From: Paracoccaceae bacterium
GTDB taxonomy: Bacteria; Pseudomonadota; Alphaproteobacteria; Rhodobacterales; Rhodobacteraceae
DNA: 21,307 nucleotides
Direction of reading: 5' to 3'
Assembly (NCBI GenBank): GCA_007131945.1
Contig: SLPP01000192.1
Span: 1-21,307 of the forward strand
Shown: piece after piece, positions 7,807-15,340 of the stretch
Position numbering within the stretch: position 1 is the first letter of the stretch
Layout: every line of letters starts with the position of its first letter
The notes under the pieces: model-generated
What the model saw: the letters and a program-made list of their open reading frames with translations, nothing else
What the model was told of the DNA's origin: nothing
Database searches by the model: none
Translations under genes and position numbers: made by a program

Positions 7807-8364
7807 TCAGTCCATCCGGCGCAGATAGGTCCAGGTCGGTACCGCGCAGCCGCGGGCGACCGAGAACGCCTCGGCTTCGCCGATGTATTCGAAGCCGGCA
7901 TTGGTCAGGATCCGGGCCGAGACCGGGTTGTCCTGGAAAACCTCGGCAAAGAGCGTGCGACTCTCGTGCGGGTTGGCGCCGATTATCGTGCGCACCGCTT
8001 CCGAGGCGAGCCCGGCATTCCAGAAGGCCGGCGCCACCCAGTAGCCGATCTGGCTCTGTCCGCGGTCGAGCGGCTTGAGCGAGATCACGCCCACCAGCGG
8101 CGCCGAACCCATCGGCGAGCCATCCATCGCCCAGACGTCGCGGTCGCGCGCGGGCGAGCCGGCGCGCTCGATGAAGGCGAGCGCGGTGCCTTCGGGCGCG
8201 GGATGCGGAATCGATCGGGTGCCCTCGGCCACGCGGCGGTCACGGATGTAAAGCGCCAGAAGGGATCTGTCCTGCAGCCCCAGCGGGCGCAGGGTGAGCC
8301 GCTCGCTGGTCAGCGTCGGCACCTTGCGGTTGGCCAGATCGGGGGCGGAAAACTTCAGATTCAT
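7807..8364 (-). CDS. GNAT-family N-acetyltransferase (RimJ/RimL-like)
   Basis: This 185-residue protein is of the Acetyltransf_3 (RimJ/RimL/SpeG-like) branch of the GNAT superfamily. It opens with TLTSERLTLRPLGLQD (17-32), the usual first strand and helix. The acetyl-CoA loop is seen in GYWVAPAFWNAGLASEAV (107-124), where NAGLA stands for the (Q/R)xxGx(G/A) motif. The last conserved segment is NPVSARILTNAGFEYIGE (146-163). The substrate cannot be told from sequence. The position between rpmA and obgE is, from memory, the usual one for this gene in Rhodobacterales. The ATG at 8364 is favoured because the conserved N-terminus starts there and GAGGAA lies about 11 bases upstream. The longer frame to 8580 would run into rpmA. 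Confidence 0.88.
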   Translation of the reverse strand: MNLKFSAPDLANRKVPTLTSERLTLRPLGLQDRSLLALYIRDRRVAEGTRSIPHPAPEGTALAFIERAGSPARDRDVWAMDGSPMGSAPLVGVISLKPLDRGQSQIGYWVAPAFWNAGLASEAVRTIIGANPHESRTLFAEVFQDNPVSARILTNAGFEYIGEAEAFSVARGCAVPTWTYLRRMD

Positions 8365-8382
8365 GGCACCAGTGTTCCTCAA

Positions 8383-8411
8383 ATCATACCACCGGCCGCG
8401 CGTCGCCGAAA
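8383..8411 (-). promoter_or_regulatory. Candidate extended -10 promoter for the GNAT gene
   Basis: On the minus strand TATGAT (8388-8383) is preceded directly by TGG, giving an extended -10. A poor -35 match, TTTCGG, lies 17 bases further upstream (8411-8406). Transcription would begin only about 12 bases before the start codon, giving a very short leader. Confidence 0.35.
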
Positions 8412-8420
8412 GCCTTGCAC

Positions 8421-8453
8421 CCTGTTCGCGCCGACCCGGCGCGGGGTAACAGG
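8421..8453 (-). other. Strong composite hairpin between rpmA and the GNAT gene
   Basis: The inner stem is a perfect 7-bp CGCGCCG/CGGCGCG (8427-8433 with 8437-8443) around a 3-base loop. The outer arms CCTGTT (8421-8426) and AACAGG (8448-8453) also pair perfectly, leaving a 4-base bulge on one side. No U-run follows on either strand. It could mark the 3' end of the rplU-rpmA message, or be a processing or stabilising structure. Confidence 0.45.
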
Positions 8454-8515
8454 CACCGGTCGGGGGCCACCATCCACTGACCCCCGTCCTAATGTGGAAA
8501 CGTGAAGATTCTGTC

Positions 8516-8785
8516 CTACTCGGCCTTGCCTGCGACCGGCTCGACCGAGACGAAGCTGCGTCCCTTGAGCCCCTTGGCAAAGCTCACCCGGCCATCGACC
8601 AGGGCAAAGAGCGTATGGTCCTTGCCCATGCCGACACCCTCGCCGGGGAAGTGCTTGGTGCCGCGCTGGCGCACGATGATGTTGCCCGCGGTGACCGCCT
8701 GCCCGCCATAGATCTTCACGCCCAGGCGCCGGCCGGCCGAATCGCGGCCGTTGCGGGACGAACCGCCTGCTTTCTTGTGTGCCAT
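8516..8785 (-). CDS. rpmA: 50S ribosomal protein L27
   Basis: L27 is a large-subunit protein whose N-terminus reaches the peptidyl-transferase centre. The 89-residue product begins [19 protein letters not shown] and contains GVKIYGGQ and [17 protein letters not shown], all hallmarks of L27. It has no N-terminal extension of the kind cleaved in Firmicutes. The ATG at 8785 has AGGAG eight bases upstream, inside the last codons of rplU. The rplU stop is only five bases away, so the two are certainly cotranscribed and probably translationally coupled. Confidence 0.98.
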   Translation of the reverse strand: MAHKKAGGSSRNGRDSAGRRLGVKIYGGQAVTAGNIIVRQRGTKHFPGEGVGMGKDHTLFALVDGRVSFAKGLKGRSFVSVEPVAGKAE

Positions 8786-8790
8786 GGGGG

Positions 8791-9297
8791 TTACTCCTGC
8801 GCTTCGGCCGCGGGTTTCTTCGCGGCGCGTTTCTTCGGCTTCGCCTCGGCCTCGGCCGGGGCGTCGGTCTTGGCGGCGGCCTTGCTCGCCTTCGGCTTCG
8901 GCGCCTCGGCCGGTGCCGCCTCGACGGTGACGGCCTGCGCCTTGCCCGAGCCGATCGCCGCCTTCACGCCGGTGGCATCGGCGCCCGAGGGCAGGATCTC
9001 GGTGATCCGCACCAGCGTCAGCTTCTGGCGGTGGCCCTTGGTACGCTGCGAGCCGTGCTTGCGCCGGCGCTTGACGAAATGGATGACCTTGTCGCCCTTG
9101 ATCTGGTCGATCACCGTGGCCTGCACGGCCGCGCCCTCGACCAGCGGCGCGCCGACGACCGGGCTGTCGCCGCCGACCACGAGAATCTCGTTGAACTGGA
9201 CGGTCTCGCCCGCCTCGGCGGCAAGTTTCTCGATCCGCAGCACGTCGCCCGGCTGCACCCGATACTGTTTTCCGCCCGTCTTCAGAACCGCGAACAT
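8791..9297 (-). CDS. rplU: 50S ribosomal protein L21 with a long C-terminal extension
   Basis: L21 binds 23S rRNA in the large subunit. Residues 1 to about 103 match the family: [14 protein letters not shown] at the start, [13 protein letters not shown] in the middle, and [14 protein letters not shown] near the end of the core. The protein goes on to 168 residues. The extra 65 are rich in Ala, Lys, Pro and Glu and look disordered (runs such as [16 protein letters not shown]). Such tails occur in other alphaproteobacterial L21 proteins. The start is the ATG at 9297, which gives the conserved N-terminus. The longer frame to 9306 adds only three residues. AAGGA and GGAG lie upstream. It is followed at once by rpmA. 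Confidence 0.97.
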   Translation of the reverse strand: MFAVLKTGGKQYRVQPGDVLRIEKLAAEAGETVQFNEILVVGGDSPVVGAPLVEGAAVQATVIDQIKGDKVIHFVKRRRKHGSQRTKGHRQKLTLVRITEILPSGADATGVKAAIGSGKAQAVTVEAAPAEAPKPKASKAAAKTDAPAEAEAKPKKRAAKKPAAEAQE

Positions 9298-9452
9298 CGG
9301 CTCCATCCTTCTTTCGCTGTCGCGTCCTGCGGCCCCCGGCCTTCCGGGCGTTGCCGGCCCCCGCGATCTCCGGGGCCGCCTGCGGACTGCGTCCCCGATC
9401 GCATCGGGGAGGGTTGAAAAGTGCGAACCCCGCGCGGGCGCGGGGCTTTGCG
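9298..9452 (-). promoter_or_regulatory. Structured 5' leader of rplU-rpmA
   Basis: The stretch from the predicted transcription start to the rplU start folds by eye into three successive hairpins. The first is CCCCGCG/CGCGGGG with a 4-base loop (9428-9445), followed by a short U-run. The second is CCCCGAT/ATCGGGG with a 3-base loop (9393-9409). The third is a long stem pairing GCGGCCCC (9372-9379 read on minus) with GGGGCCGC (9329-9336) and GTCC with GGAC outside it. The ribosome site stays outside the stems. The design suits an attenuator or ribosomal-protein autoregulatory leader. This is inference from base pairing only. Confidence 0.5.
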
Positions 9453-9458
9453 GTTCGC

Positions 9459-9487
9459 TCTATCGGGGATTGCGAGCTCGAAGTCAA
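9459..9487 (-). promoter_or_regulatory. Promoter of rplU-rpmA
   Basis: On the minus strand TTGACT (9487-9482) and GATAGA (9464-9459) are separated by exactly 17 bases. The -35 element matches the consensus at five of six positions. It sits in the gap after the flagellar operon and gives a leader of about 155 bases. A 6-bp inverted repeat AAGCGC/GCGCTT (9486-9504) overlaps the -35. Confidence 0.6.
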
Positions 9488-9514
9488 GCGCTTCGCGCGC
9501 GCTTCGGGCGCCGG

Positions 9515-9928
9515 TCAGGAGGTCTGGTCGCGCCGCGCCGCGGCGCGCCGGGCCTCGGCGGCGAGCGCCTCGCCGAGCCGGTCCAGCACCTCGGCACGGC
9601 CGAAGGCGCGTTGCGCCGCCGGGCGCAGGGTGAGGTATTCGGCCTGCACCAGCGCCAGTCGCTGGTTCAGCATCCGCCGCTGCGCATCGAGCCAGCGGGC
9701 ATGCGCCAGCCGCGCCTGCACCATGGCGGGATCGCCTGCCGCGCCCTCGGACACCGCGCCGAGCGGCTCTTCGGCGGCACCGAGCGCGTCGAGCGCCTGC
9801 ACCAGCCGCGTCCGTGCCTGCGCCGGCGCGGCGAGCCGCGCAAGCGCCGCGTCGCTCTGCATGCGGGCGACAATGCGCAGCGCCTCGAGCCGGGCGCGCG
9901 TGGCGGGATCGGCGGGCCGACGGCTCAC
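9515..9928 (-). CDS. Small helical protein at the end of the flagellar export operon, possibly FliJ-like
   Basis: I do not recognise a precise family. The 137-residue product is almost all helix-forming residues (Ala, Arg, Leu, Glu and Gln) with heptad-like spacing, so it is probably a coiled coil, and has no signal peptide or membrane segment. Its start is the GTG at 9928, which overlaps the flhB stop codon as GTGA, so it is translationally coupled to flhB. Size, composition and position fit an export chaperone or ATPase cofactor such as FliJ. That is inference from context and not from a motif. A different flagellar accessory role is equally possible. It is the last gene of the operon, followed after about 30 bases by the rplU promoter. 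Confidence 0.7.
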   Translation of the reverse strand: MSRRPADPATRARLEALRIVARMQSDAALARLAAPAQARTRLVQALDALGAAEEPLGAVSEGAAGDPAMVQARLAHARWLDAQRRMLNQRLALVQAEYLTLRPAAQRAFGRAEVLDRLGEALAAEARRAAARRDQTS

Positions 9929-11031
9929 GGTCGCTCCTGGCGCGGGCGGAGGCCGCGCGCCCGCGCCCTTGCCCGCATCGCCTCGGCGAAGCGGATGGCG
10001 GCGGCGACGGGGGCGTAGTGTTCCGGCGCGATCTCCTGTCCGATCTCGACGCCGGCATGCAGCGCGCGCGCGGTGGGCGGGTCGGAATGTACCGGTACGC
10101 CGGCCTCGGCGGCCAGTTCGCGGATCTTCAGTGCCACCTGGTCGACGCCCTTGGCCACGCAGACCGGCGCCCCGCCGCCCTTGCGGTCCCATTTCAGCGC
10201 CACGGCGAAATGCGTCGGGTTGACGATGATCACGTCGGCCTTGGGCACGTCGGCCAGCATCCTGTTCTTCGCGATCTCGGTTCCGCGCTGGCGGCGGGCC
10301 TGCTTCATGTACGGGTCGCCCTCGGCCTGCTTGAACTCCTCGCGCAGTTCCTGGTGGCTCATCCGCTGCCGACGCAGATGGTCATAGCGCTGCCAGAAGA
10401 AGTCGATCACGCCGATCGCGGCCATGATGACGACGACGATCGCCATGAACTCGACGATCAGGCGCATCATCTCGGCCACCACCTGGCCCGGGCTTTGCTG
10501 CATGGTGGCCAGCAGCCGCGGCAGGCGCGCGGCGAGAAAGAGCCACAGGACCGTCGCGTAGATGCAGAGCTTCACCGTGCTCTTGGTAAATTCGAAGAGA
10601 CCGGAAAGACCGAATTTCTGCTTCGCGTTCGATACGATCGAGAGGCGCGAGGCCTTGGGCTTGAGCTTCTCCGGTGCGAAGACGATCCCGCGGAAAGCGA
10701 GCAGCATGGCGAAGACCGCGATGACGGGCATCAGCAGCGCGGGCACGACCGCCACCGCGAAGGCGGTCATCAGCGTGTCGAACGCCCCCCTTCCGCCGCC
10801 GAGGAGCTGGGCCGAGAAACTGTCGGCGCGGTCGAAGAGCCCCCGTCCCAGCTCGCCGATCCGGATCGGCAACCAGCCGCCGGGCAGGAGCGCCAGCAGC
10901 AGGAACCCGCCGACCGCGGCGGTCGCCGTCAGATCGGCCATCTTCGGGATCTCGCCGCGCTTGCGTGCCTCCTCGAGCTTGCGCGGCGTGGCCTCGTGCG
11001 GCTTGTCGGCCTGGTCCTCGTTCTGGCTCAT
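9925..11031 (-). CDS. flhB: Flagellar type III export switch protein FlhB
   Basis: FlhB is the membrane component of the flagellar export gate that switches from rod/hook to filament substrates after cutting itself. The 368-residue protein begins with the cytoplasmic DKPHEATPRKLEEARKRGE motif (9-27). Four membrane segments follow at about 34-50, 90-114, 149-170 and 188-212. The autocleavage motif NPTH is intact at 271-274, within VIIVNPTHFAVAL. The C-terminal domain ends in a basic tail. The ATG at 11031 overlaps the fliR stop as ATGA, and its own stop overlaps the next gene as GTGA. It is normal length and shows no sign of damage. Confidence 0.96.
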   Translation of the reverse strand: MSQNEDQADKPHEATPRKLEEARKRGEIPKMADLTATAAVGGFLLLALLPGGWLPIRIGELGRGLFDRADSFSAQLLGGGRGAFDTLMTAFAVAVVPALLMPVIAVFAMLLAFRGIVFAPEKLKPKASRLSIVSNAKQKFGLSGLFEFTKSTVKLCIYATVLWLFLAARLPRLLATMQQSPGQVVAEMMRLIVEFMAIVVVIMAAIGVIDFFWQRYDHLRRQRMSHQELREEFKQAEGDPYMKQARRQRGTEIAKNRMLADVPKADVIIVNPTHFAVALKWDRKGGGAPVCVAKGVDQVALKIRELAAEAGVPVHSDPPTARALHAGVEIGQEIAPEHYAPVAAAIRFAEAMRARARARGLRPRQERP

Positions 11032-11825
11032 GGGCCCCGCACCGAGGTCGGGTCGGTCAGGTAGGCCTGGAAGGCGCCGAACCAGACGGTGAGGATGGCC
11101 GGGGCGGCGAGCATCAGAAGCACCAGCCCGCCCCAGGTGATCGCGGGCGAGCCGATGAAGGCGACCATCAGCTGCGGCATGGCCCGGTTGATGGCGCCGA
11201 GCGCCATGTTGTAGATCGCCGAGCCGATGACGAAGGGCGCGGCGAGGACGAAGGCGAGCGCGAAGGCATGCGCGACGCGGGCCGTTCCCCATTCGGCCAG
11301 CACCGCGGCATCCGGCCATTGGCCGGCGGGCAGCAGCTGGTAGGACAGGATCAGGAACTGCGCGGCGCGCTCGGGCAGCCCGGCCATGACCAAGAGCGCC
11401 AGCCCCGCCATGACCAGAACCTGCGAGATTGCCGGCTGCGGATCGACGCCGGCACCGCCGAAGAACTGCGCCAGCGAGGTCGACTGCGCGGCCATCGTGC
11501 CGGCGATCTGCAGGACCATCACCAGAAGCCTGAGCCCCGCCCCCAGGGCAAGGCCGACGGCGGTCTCGCTGCCGATGTAGAAGGCGATTTCGGCCGGGGT
11601 TTCGGGGCGCACGTCGATCAGCGGCAGCGCCGCGGGCGCGACGACCAGCGTCATCGCGAAGGCAAGGATCAGCCGGACACGGCGCGGCACCACCTGTTCG
11701 CCGAAGGCGGGCAGGAGCGCGAAGATCGCCCCCACCCGCGCGAAGACCAGAAAGCCCGCGAGGAAGGCCGCCTGCGCCTCCTCGGCGAGCGCGGCAAGCG
11801 CGTCGAAGAAGGCAAGCGCGGTCAT
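11028..11825 (-). CDS. fliR: Flagellar export gate protein FliR
   Basis: FliR forms the inner-membrane export gate with FliP, FliQ, FlhA and FlhB. The 265-residue product has about six hydrophobic segments. Family sequence includes FARVGAIFALLPAFG (28-42), VPRRVRLILAFAMTL near 46-60, FYIGSETAVGLALGAG and the GLVLLMLAAPAIL segment near the C-terminus. ATG at 11825 and the flhA stop overlap as ATGA, and its own stop overlaps flhB the same way. fliP and fliQ are not in this window, so they must be encoded elsewhere. The order flhA-fliR-flhB differs from the enteric arrangement. Confidence 0.95.
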   Translation of the reverse strand: MTALAFFDALAALAEEAQAAFLAGFLVFARVGAIFALLPAFGEQVVPRRVRLILAFAMTLVVAPAALPLIDVRPETPAEIAFYIGSETAVGLALGAGLRLLVMVLQIAGTMAAQSTSLAQFFGGAGVDPQPAISQVLVMAGLALLVMAGLPERAAQFLILSYQLLPAGQWPDAAVLAEWGTARVAHAFALAFVLAAPFVIGSAIYNMALGAINRAMPQLMVAFIGSPAITWGGLVLLMLAAPAILTVWFGAFQAYLTDPTSVRGP

Positions 11826-13900
11826 GCCGCGATCTGGCCGACCAGCGCCGGGCGCGCCTCCATCCCGATCTCCTCGAAGCTGAGGACCGGATTGGCGAGG
11901 CCGCGCGCCGCCATCACCGTGCGCAGGAAGCGACGCCGGCGCGAGGAGGTGACCAGCGCCGCCTGCGTCCCGGTCTCGGCAAGCGCGTTGAACTTCTCGG
12001 CCAGGGCGGCGGCGAGGCGGGCGAATTCGCCCGGTGGCAGCGCGATGTCGCCGACCCCGCGCTCGGCTTCGAGCTGGAAGTTTGCGAAGAGATCCTCCCA
12101 GCCCTCGGACAGCTGGACCAGCGGGATCGACCCGTCGGGCCGCTTCAGCCCCGAGACGAGCTGGAAGCCCAGCCGCTGGCGGACATGCTCGCAGACGACT
12201 TCGGGGGCGAGGTTCTGCACCCTGAGCTCGGCGATCGCCTCGAGGATCAGGGGCAGGTTGCGCACCGAGACGCGCTCGTCGAGCAGGAGCCGCAGGACCG
12301 AGAGCAGCAGATCCACCGGGACCTTGTCGGGAATGAGTTCGTCGATGAGCCGCCGGTTGGCCTCGGCCCGCTTGGGATCGGAGAGGTTGGCAAGCTCGTC
12401 GAGCATCCGGCGCAGGCCGCGCAGGGTCAGAAGGCGTGCGAAATTGGCCTTGATGACCTCGAGCAGATGCGTCGCCAGCACCTCCGGCGGGCTGACCACG
12501 GTCAGACCCTGGGTCGCCGCACGCTCCTCCTCGGTGGCCGGGATCCAGCGGGCGGGGGCGCCGTAGACCGGCTCGCGCACCTCGATGCCCTGCGGCGGGT
12601 CGGGCTGGTCGTCGTGCATCAGCGCAAGCATCCGCTCGGGATGGAGCCGGTCGCGCGCCTGCTCGACCCCCTGGATCAGCACGCAGTATTCCCCCGGAGC
12701 GAGCGCCGGATCGTCGGTCAGGCGGATCTCGGGCAGGATCAGCCCGTAGCTGCGCACGACATGGTTGCGCATGTTGGTGATGCGCGCATCGAGCCCCGTC
12801 GCCGGGTCGAGCACCATCGGCACGAGGTCGGGGGCGAACTTCACGTGGATGTCGTCAAGGTCGAGCACGTCGCCGATCGACATCGGCTTCGGCGGCTCGG
12901 CCGGCGGGCCGGGCGGCGCGGCGGCGGCCTGCGCCTGCAGGCGCTGCGCGTACCAGCCGGCGCCGAGAAGGACGCCCGAGCCGACGACGAAGGGCGCGAA
13001 GGGCAGACCCGGCACCAGCGCAAAGAGGCCCATCAGCAGCCCGACGGTGATCAGCGCGGCCGGGTAGCGGCCCATCTGCGCCATCAGCGCGCTGTCGGTC
13101 GCGCCGCTGGCGCCGCCGCGGGCGAGAAGAAGCGCCGCGGCGACCGAGATCACCACCGCCGGGATCTGGTTCACCAGACCGTCGCCGACGGTGAGGATGG
13201 CGTAGGTCTCGAAGGCCTGGCCCATCGGCATGCCGTGGACCATCGTGCCCATGACGAGCCCCATGACGAGATTCAGGAGCGTGATCAGGAGCCCGGCGAT
13301 GGCGTCGCCCTTGACGAATTTCGACGCCCCGTCGAGCGAGCCGAAGAAGTTCGTCTCGGCCTGTTCGCGCTCGCGCCGGGCCTTGGCCTCGGCATGATCG
13401 ATAGCGCCCGCCGACATGTCGCTGTCGATCGCCAGCTGCTTGCCCGGCATCCCGTCGAGCGCGAAACGCGCGCCGACCTCGGCCATGCGGCCGGCGCCCT
13501 TGGTGATGACGATGAAATTGACGATGAGCAGGACGCAGAAGACGACGACACCCAGAAAGACGCTGCCGCCCATGACGAAGGCGGCGAAGCCCTCGATCAC
13601 CGCACCGGCGGCGTGCGTGCCGGTATGCCCCTCGCCGATGATCAGCTTGGTCGAGGAGACGTTGAGCGACAGCCGCAGCATCAGCGAGGCGAGCAGCACG
13701 GTCGGAAAGATCGAGAAGTCGAGCGGCCGCTCGATGAAGAGCGTCACGGTGAACATCAGGATCGCCAGCGCGAAGGAGGCGGCAAGCCCGATATCCAGCA
13801 GCCAGGCCGGGATCGGCAGGATCATCATCACGATGATCGCCATGAGCGCGAGCGCCAAGAGCACCGTCGGGCGGAAGACCTGGGCGATGGTGAGCGTCAT
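11822..13900 (-). CDS. flhA: Flagellar type III export protein FlhA
   Basis: FlhA is the largest gate component, and its cytoplasmic ring docks chaperone-substrate complexes. The 692-residue protein has an N-terminal membrane half to about residue 330. The FHIPEP signature lies around RFALDGMPGKQLAIDSDMSAG (145-165). The conserved FVKGDAIAG loop is at about 195-203. A linker rich in Ala and Pro follows. The cytoplasmic domain from about 345 contains REPVYGAPARWI, HLLEVIKANFARLLT and EVVCEHVRQRLGF. The start is the ATG at 13900, which overlaps the upstream stop codon as TGATG. The alternative one codon upstream is a TTG. It is intact and of normal length. Confidence 0.96.
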   Translation of the reverse strand: MTLTIAQVFRPTVLLALALMAIIVMMILPIPAWLLDIGLAASFALAILMFTVTLFIERPLDFSIFPTVLLASLMLRLSLNVSSTKLIIGEGHTGTHAAGAVIEGFAAFVMGGSVFLGVVVFCVLLIVNFIVITKGAGRMAEVGARFALDGMPGKQLAIDSDMSAGAIDHAEAKARREREQAETNFFGSLDGASKFVKGDAIAGLLITLLNLVMGLVMGTMVHGMPMGQAFETYAILTVGDGLVNQIPAVVISVAAALLLARGGASGATDSALMAQMGRYPAALITVGLLMGLFALVPGLPFAPFVVGSGVLLGAGWYAQRLQAQAAAAPPGPPAEPPKPMSIGDVLDLDDIHVKFAPDLVPMVLDPATGLDARITNMRNHVVRSYGLILPEIRLTDDPALAPGEYCVLIQGVEQARDRLHPERMLALMHDDQPDPPQGIEVREPVYGAPARWIPATEEERAATQGLTVVSPPEVLATHLLEVIKANFARLLTLRGLRRMLDELANLSDPKRAEANRRLIDELIPDKVPVDLLLSVLRLLLDERVSVRNLPLILEAIAELRVQNLAPEVVCEHVRQRLGFQLVSGLKRPDGSIPLVQLSEGWEDLFANFQLEAERGVGDIALPPGEFARLAAALAEKFNALAETGTQAALVTSSRRRRFLRTVMAARGLANPVLSFEEIGMEARPALVGQIAA

Positions 13901-14628
13901 CAATGCGTCCCGTCGATCGAGAGGAAGGGCCGGGCGCCGGTCGTCGCCGGCACCAGCGAGGCGAGCGCGGCGCCGGCCGGCGCCTCGGCCGCGAGATGCA
14001 GGAAGGGATAGCTGTTCACGCGCGGCGCCGGTTCCGGCGTGACCTGGCGCGGCGGGAGCGGCCCGGGATCCGCGGCTGCCAGTTGCGGCCCCGACATCCC
14101 CTGTGCGAGCCCCTGGCGAAACCGCGCGAAGCGGGCGCGGTAGCGTTCGGCCAGATGCGGCGTGCGCGAATGGTAGGCGCCGGCCGCGGCCTCCCAGCTG
14201 CCGAGTTCGTCATGGAGCCGCGCCAGGAACCGCGCCGCGTAGCGGGCGCTTGCCAGCGGGTCGAGAAGCGCGCGCGGCGAGGGGAAATGCTCGCCATGCC
14301 AGCGCCAGTTGATCTGGAAGCAGCCAAGGTCGAAGCTGCGCCTGCCGCGTGCAAGCTGTTCGCGCGCGAAGGCCATCGCCGCATCCGGCCCGTCGAACCA
14401 GAAGCCCTGCCCGTCGATATTCGCCGCCCAGGGCCAGGGGCGCATCCGGCCCTGCCAGGCGCGGCCGGTCTCGGTCAGGCTGATCGCATGGAGCACGTCG
14501 ACCGGCACGCCGGTCTCCAGCGCGGCGCGGCGCGCGGCGTCCTCGCACAGTTCCGGGCGCGCCTCGGCCGCCGGCGCGGCAAGCGCCAGGGCAAGGCAGA
14601 ACAGAAGCATGGGGCGAGAGTTCTTCAT
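13900..14628 (-). CDS. Periplasmic lytic transglycosylase, flagellar type (SltF-like)
   Basis: The product is predicted to open gaps in peptidoglycan so that the flagellar rod can cross the wall. The 242-residue protein has a signal peptide of about 23 residues (hydrophobic LLFCLALALAAPA, then AEA). A goose-lysozyme/SLT domain follows, with catalytic Glu53 in SLTETGR and the downstream GCFQINWRWHG and AAGAYHSR motifs. The tail from about 190 is proline-rich and lacks a recognisable domain. It overlaps flhA as TGATG and heads the operon. Rhodobacter sphaeroides uses a separate periplasmic enzyme, SltF, because its FlgJ lacks the muramidase domain. The operon position suggests the same here, though the exact orthology is inferred. 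Confidence 0.88.
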   Translation of the reverse strand: MKNSRPMLLFCLALALAAPAAEARPELCEDAARRAALETGVPVDVLHAISLTETGRAWQGRMRPWPWAANIDGQGFWFDGPDAAMAFAREQLARGRRSFDLGCFQINWRWHGEHFPSPRALLDPLASARYAARFLARLHDELGSWEAAAGAYHSRTPHLAERYRARFARFRQGLAQGMSGPQLAAADPGPLPPRQVTPEPAPRVNSYPFLHLAAEAPAGAALASLVPATTGARPFLSIDGTH

Positions 14629-14669
14629 CGCGGGCCCAGGTGATGCCCGCCCACCCTAGCGATGGCAGG

Positions 14670-14685
14670 GTTGACAAAGGGTTAG
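14670..14685 (-). promoter_or_regulatory. Imperfect CtrA-like box upstream of the flagellar operon
   Basis: The minus strand reads CTAA, seven bases, TCAAC. The CtrA consensus is TTAA-N7-TTAAC, so each half has one T-to-C mismatch. It lies about 41 bases before the transglycosylase start and overlaps the stop codon of the upstream gene. A CGCTAGGGT element just downstream could serve as -10. Confidence 0.25.
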
Positions 14686-15302
14686 TACGGCTCGCCCGCC
14701 AGATGCCGGAGCGTGCCGTGGCGGGCCCAGTCGAGCGCGTCCTCCAGCCGGTCGTCGCCCCAGAAGACCTCGGCGCCCACAACGAAGGAAGGGGCGCCGA
14801 AGACGCCGAGGTCGCGCGCCCTGTCGGTCTCCGCGATCAGCGCCTCGGCGATCGCCGGCTCGGTCGCGGCGGCGCGAATCCCATCCGGTTCCTCGCCGAT
14901 GGCGCGCAGGCTCGCCGAGAGATTCGGTTCCGCGCCGGCCGGTTCGCCGGCCTCGAACCAGCGCCGGTAGGTCTCGGTCACATAGGCTTCGCCCCAGCCC
15001 TCCCGCATGCCCAGCAGCGCCACCTGGTTGGCGAAGGTGAGATGCTCCAGCGGATAGGGCGCGGGCAGCGCCGGCGCGAGCCCGCGCGCCGCGGCCCGGC
15101 GGGCGATGTCGCGCCACATGTAGGCGGCCTTCACCGGCTTGTCGCGGAAGGGGATGTTGTTCTGCGCGACCATGATCCGGCGGACGTCGAATGGCCGCCA
15201 GACGAAGCGCTGGCCGGTTCGGCGCGCGACGCCGGGCAGGCGCATGACGCTGAGGTAGGTGTAGGTGCTGCCGATCGAGAACCAGAAGTCGATGGGGGGC
15301 AT
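14682..15302 (-). CDS. DsbA-fold 2-hydroxychromene-2-carboxylate isomerase family protein
   Basis: This 206-residue cytoplasmic protein belongs to the DsbA-like/kappa-GST family. Its named member uses glutathione to isomerise 2-hydroxychromene-2-carboxylate in naphthalene breakdown, but most genomic copies have unknown substrates. The N-terminus MPPIDFWFSIGSTYTYLSV gives the first strand and the glutathione-serine position (Ser12 here) in place of a CXXC. The family segment VWRPFDVRRIM follows, and the C-terminus has GVFGAPSFVVGAEVFWGDDRL, containing the cis-proline loop. The ATG at 15302 is chosen since homologous sequence begins there. The open frame continues to 15392 through the inverted-repeat region. 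No aromatic-degradation neighbours are present, so a general detoxification role is a guess. Confidence 0.85.
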   Translation of the reverse strand: MPPIDFWFSIGSTYTYLSVMRLPGVARRTGQRFVWRPFDVRRIMVAQNNIPFRDKPVKAAYMWRDIARRAAARGLAPALPAPYPLEHLTFANQVALLGMREGWGEAYVTETYRRWFEAGEPAGAEPNLSASLRAIGEEPDGIRAAATEPAIAEALIAETDRARDLGVFGAPSFVVGAEVFWGDDRLEDALDWARHGTLRHLAGEPY

Positions 15303-15340
15303 GGCGTGGCTCCGGGTGAACGGCGGCCAGCATAGCACGG

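Noticed and set aside
9282..9404. Possible upstream open frame in the rplU leader, ATG at 9404
   Set aside because: It has no ribosome site, begins within a hairpin and runs out of frame into rplU, so a leader peptide is not supported.
12185..14011. 608-codon plus-strand open frame antisense to flhA
   Set aside because: Its His/Asp/Arg-rich translation is the reverse of flhA codon usage, and flhA is intact.
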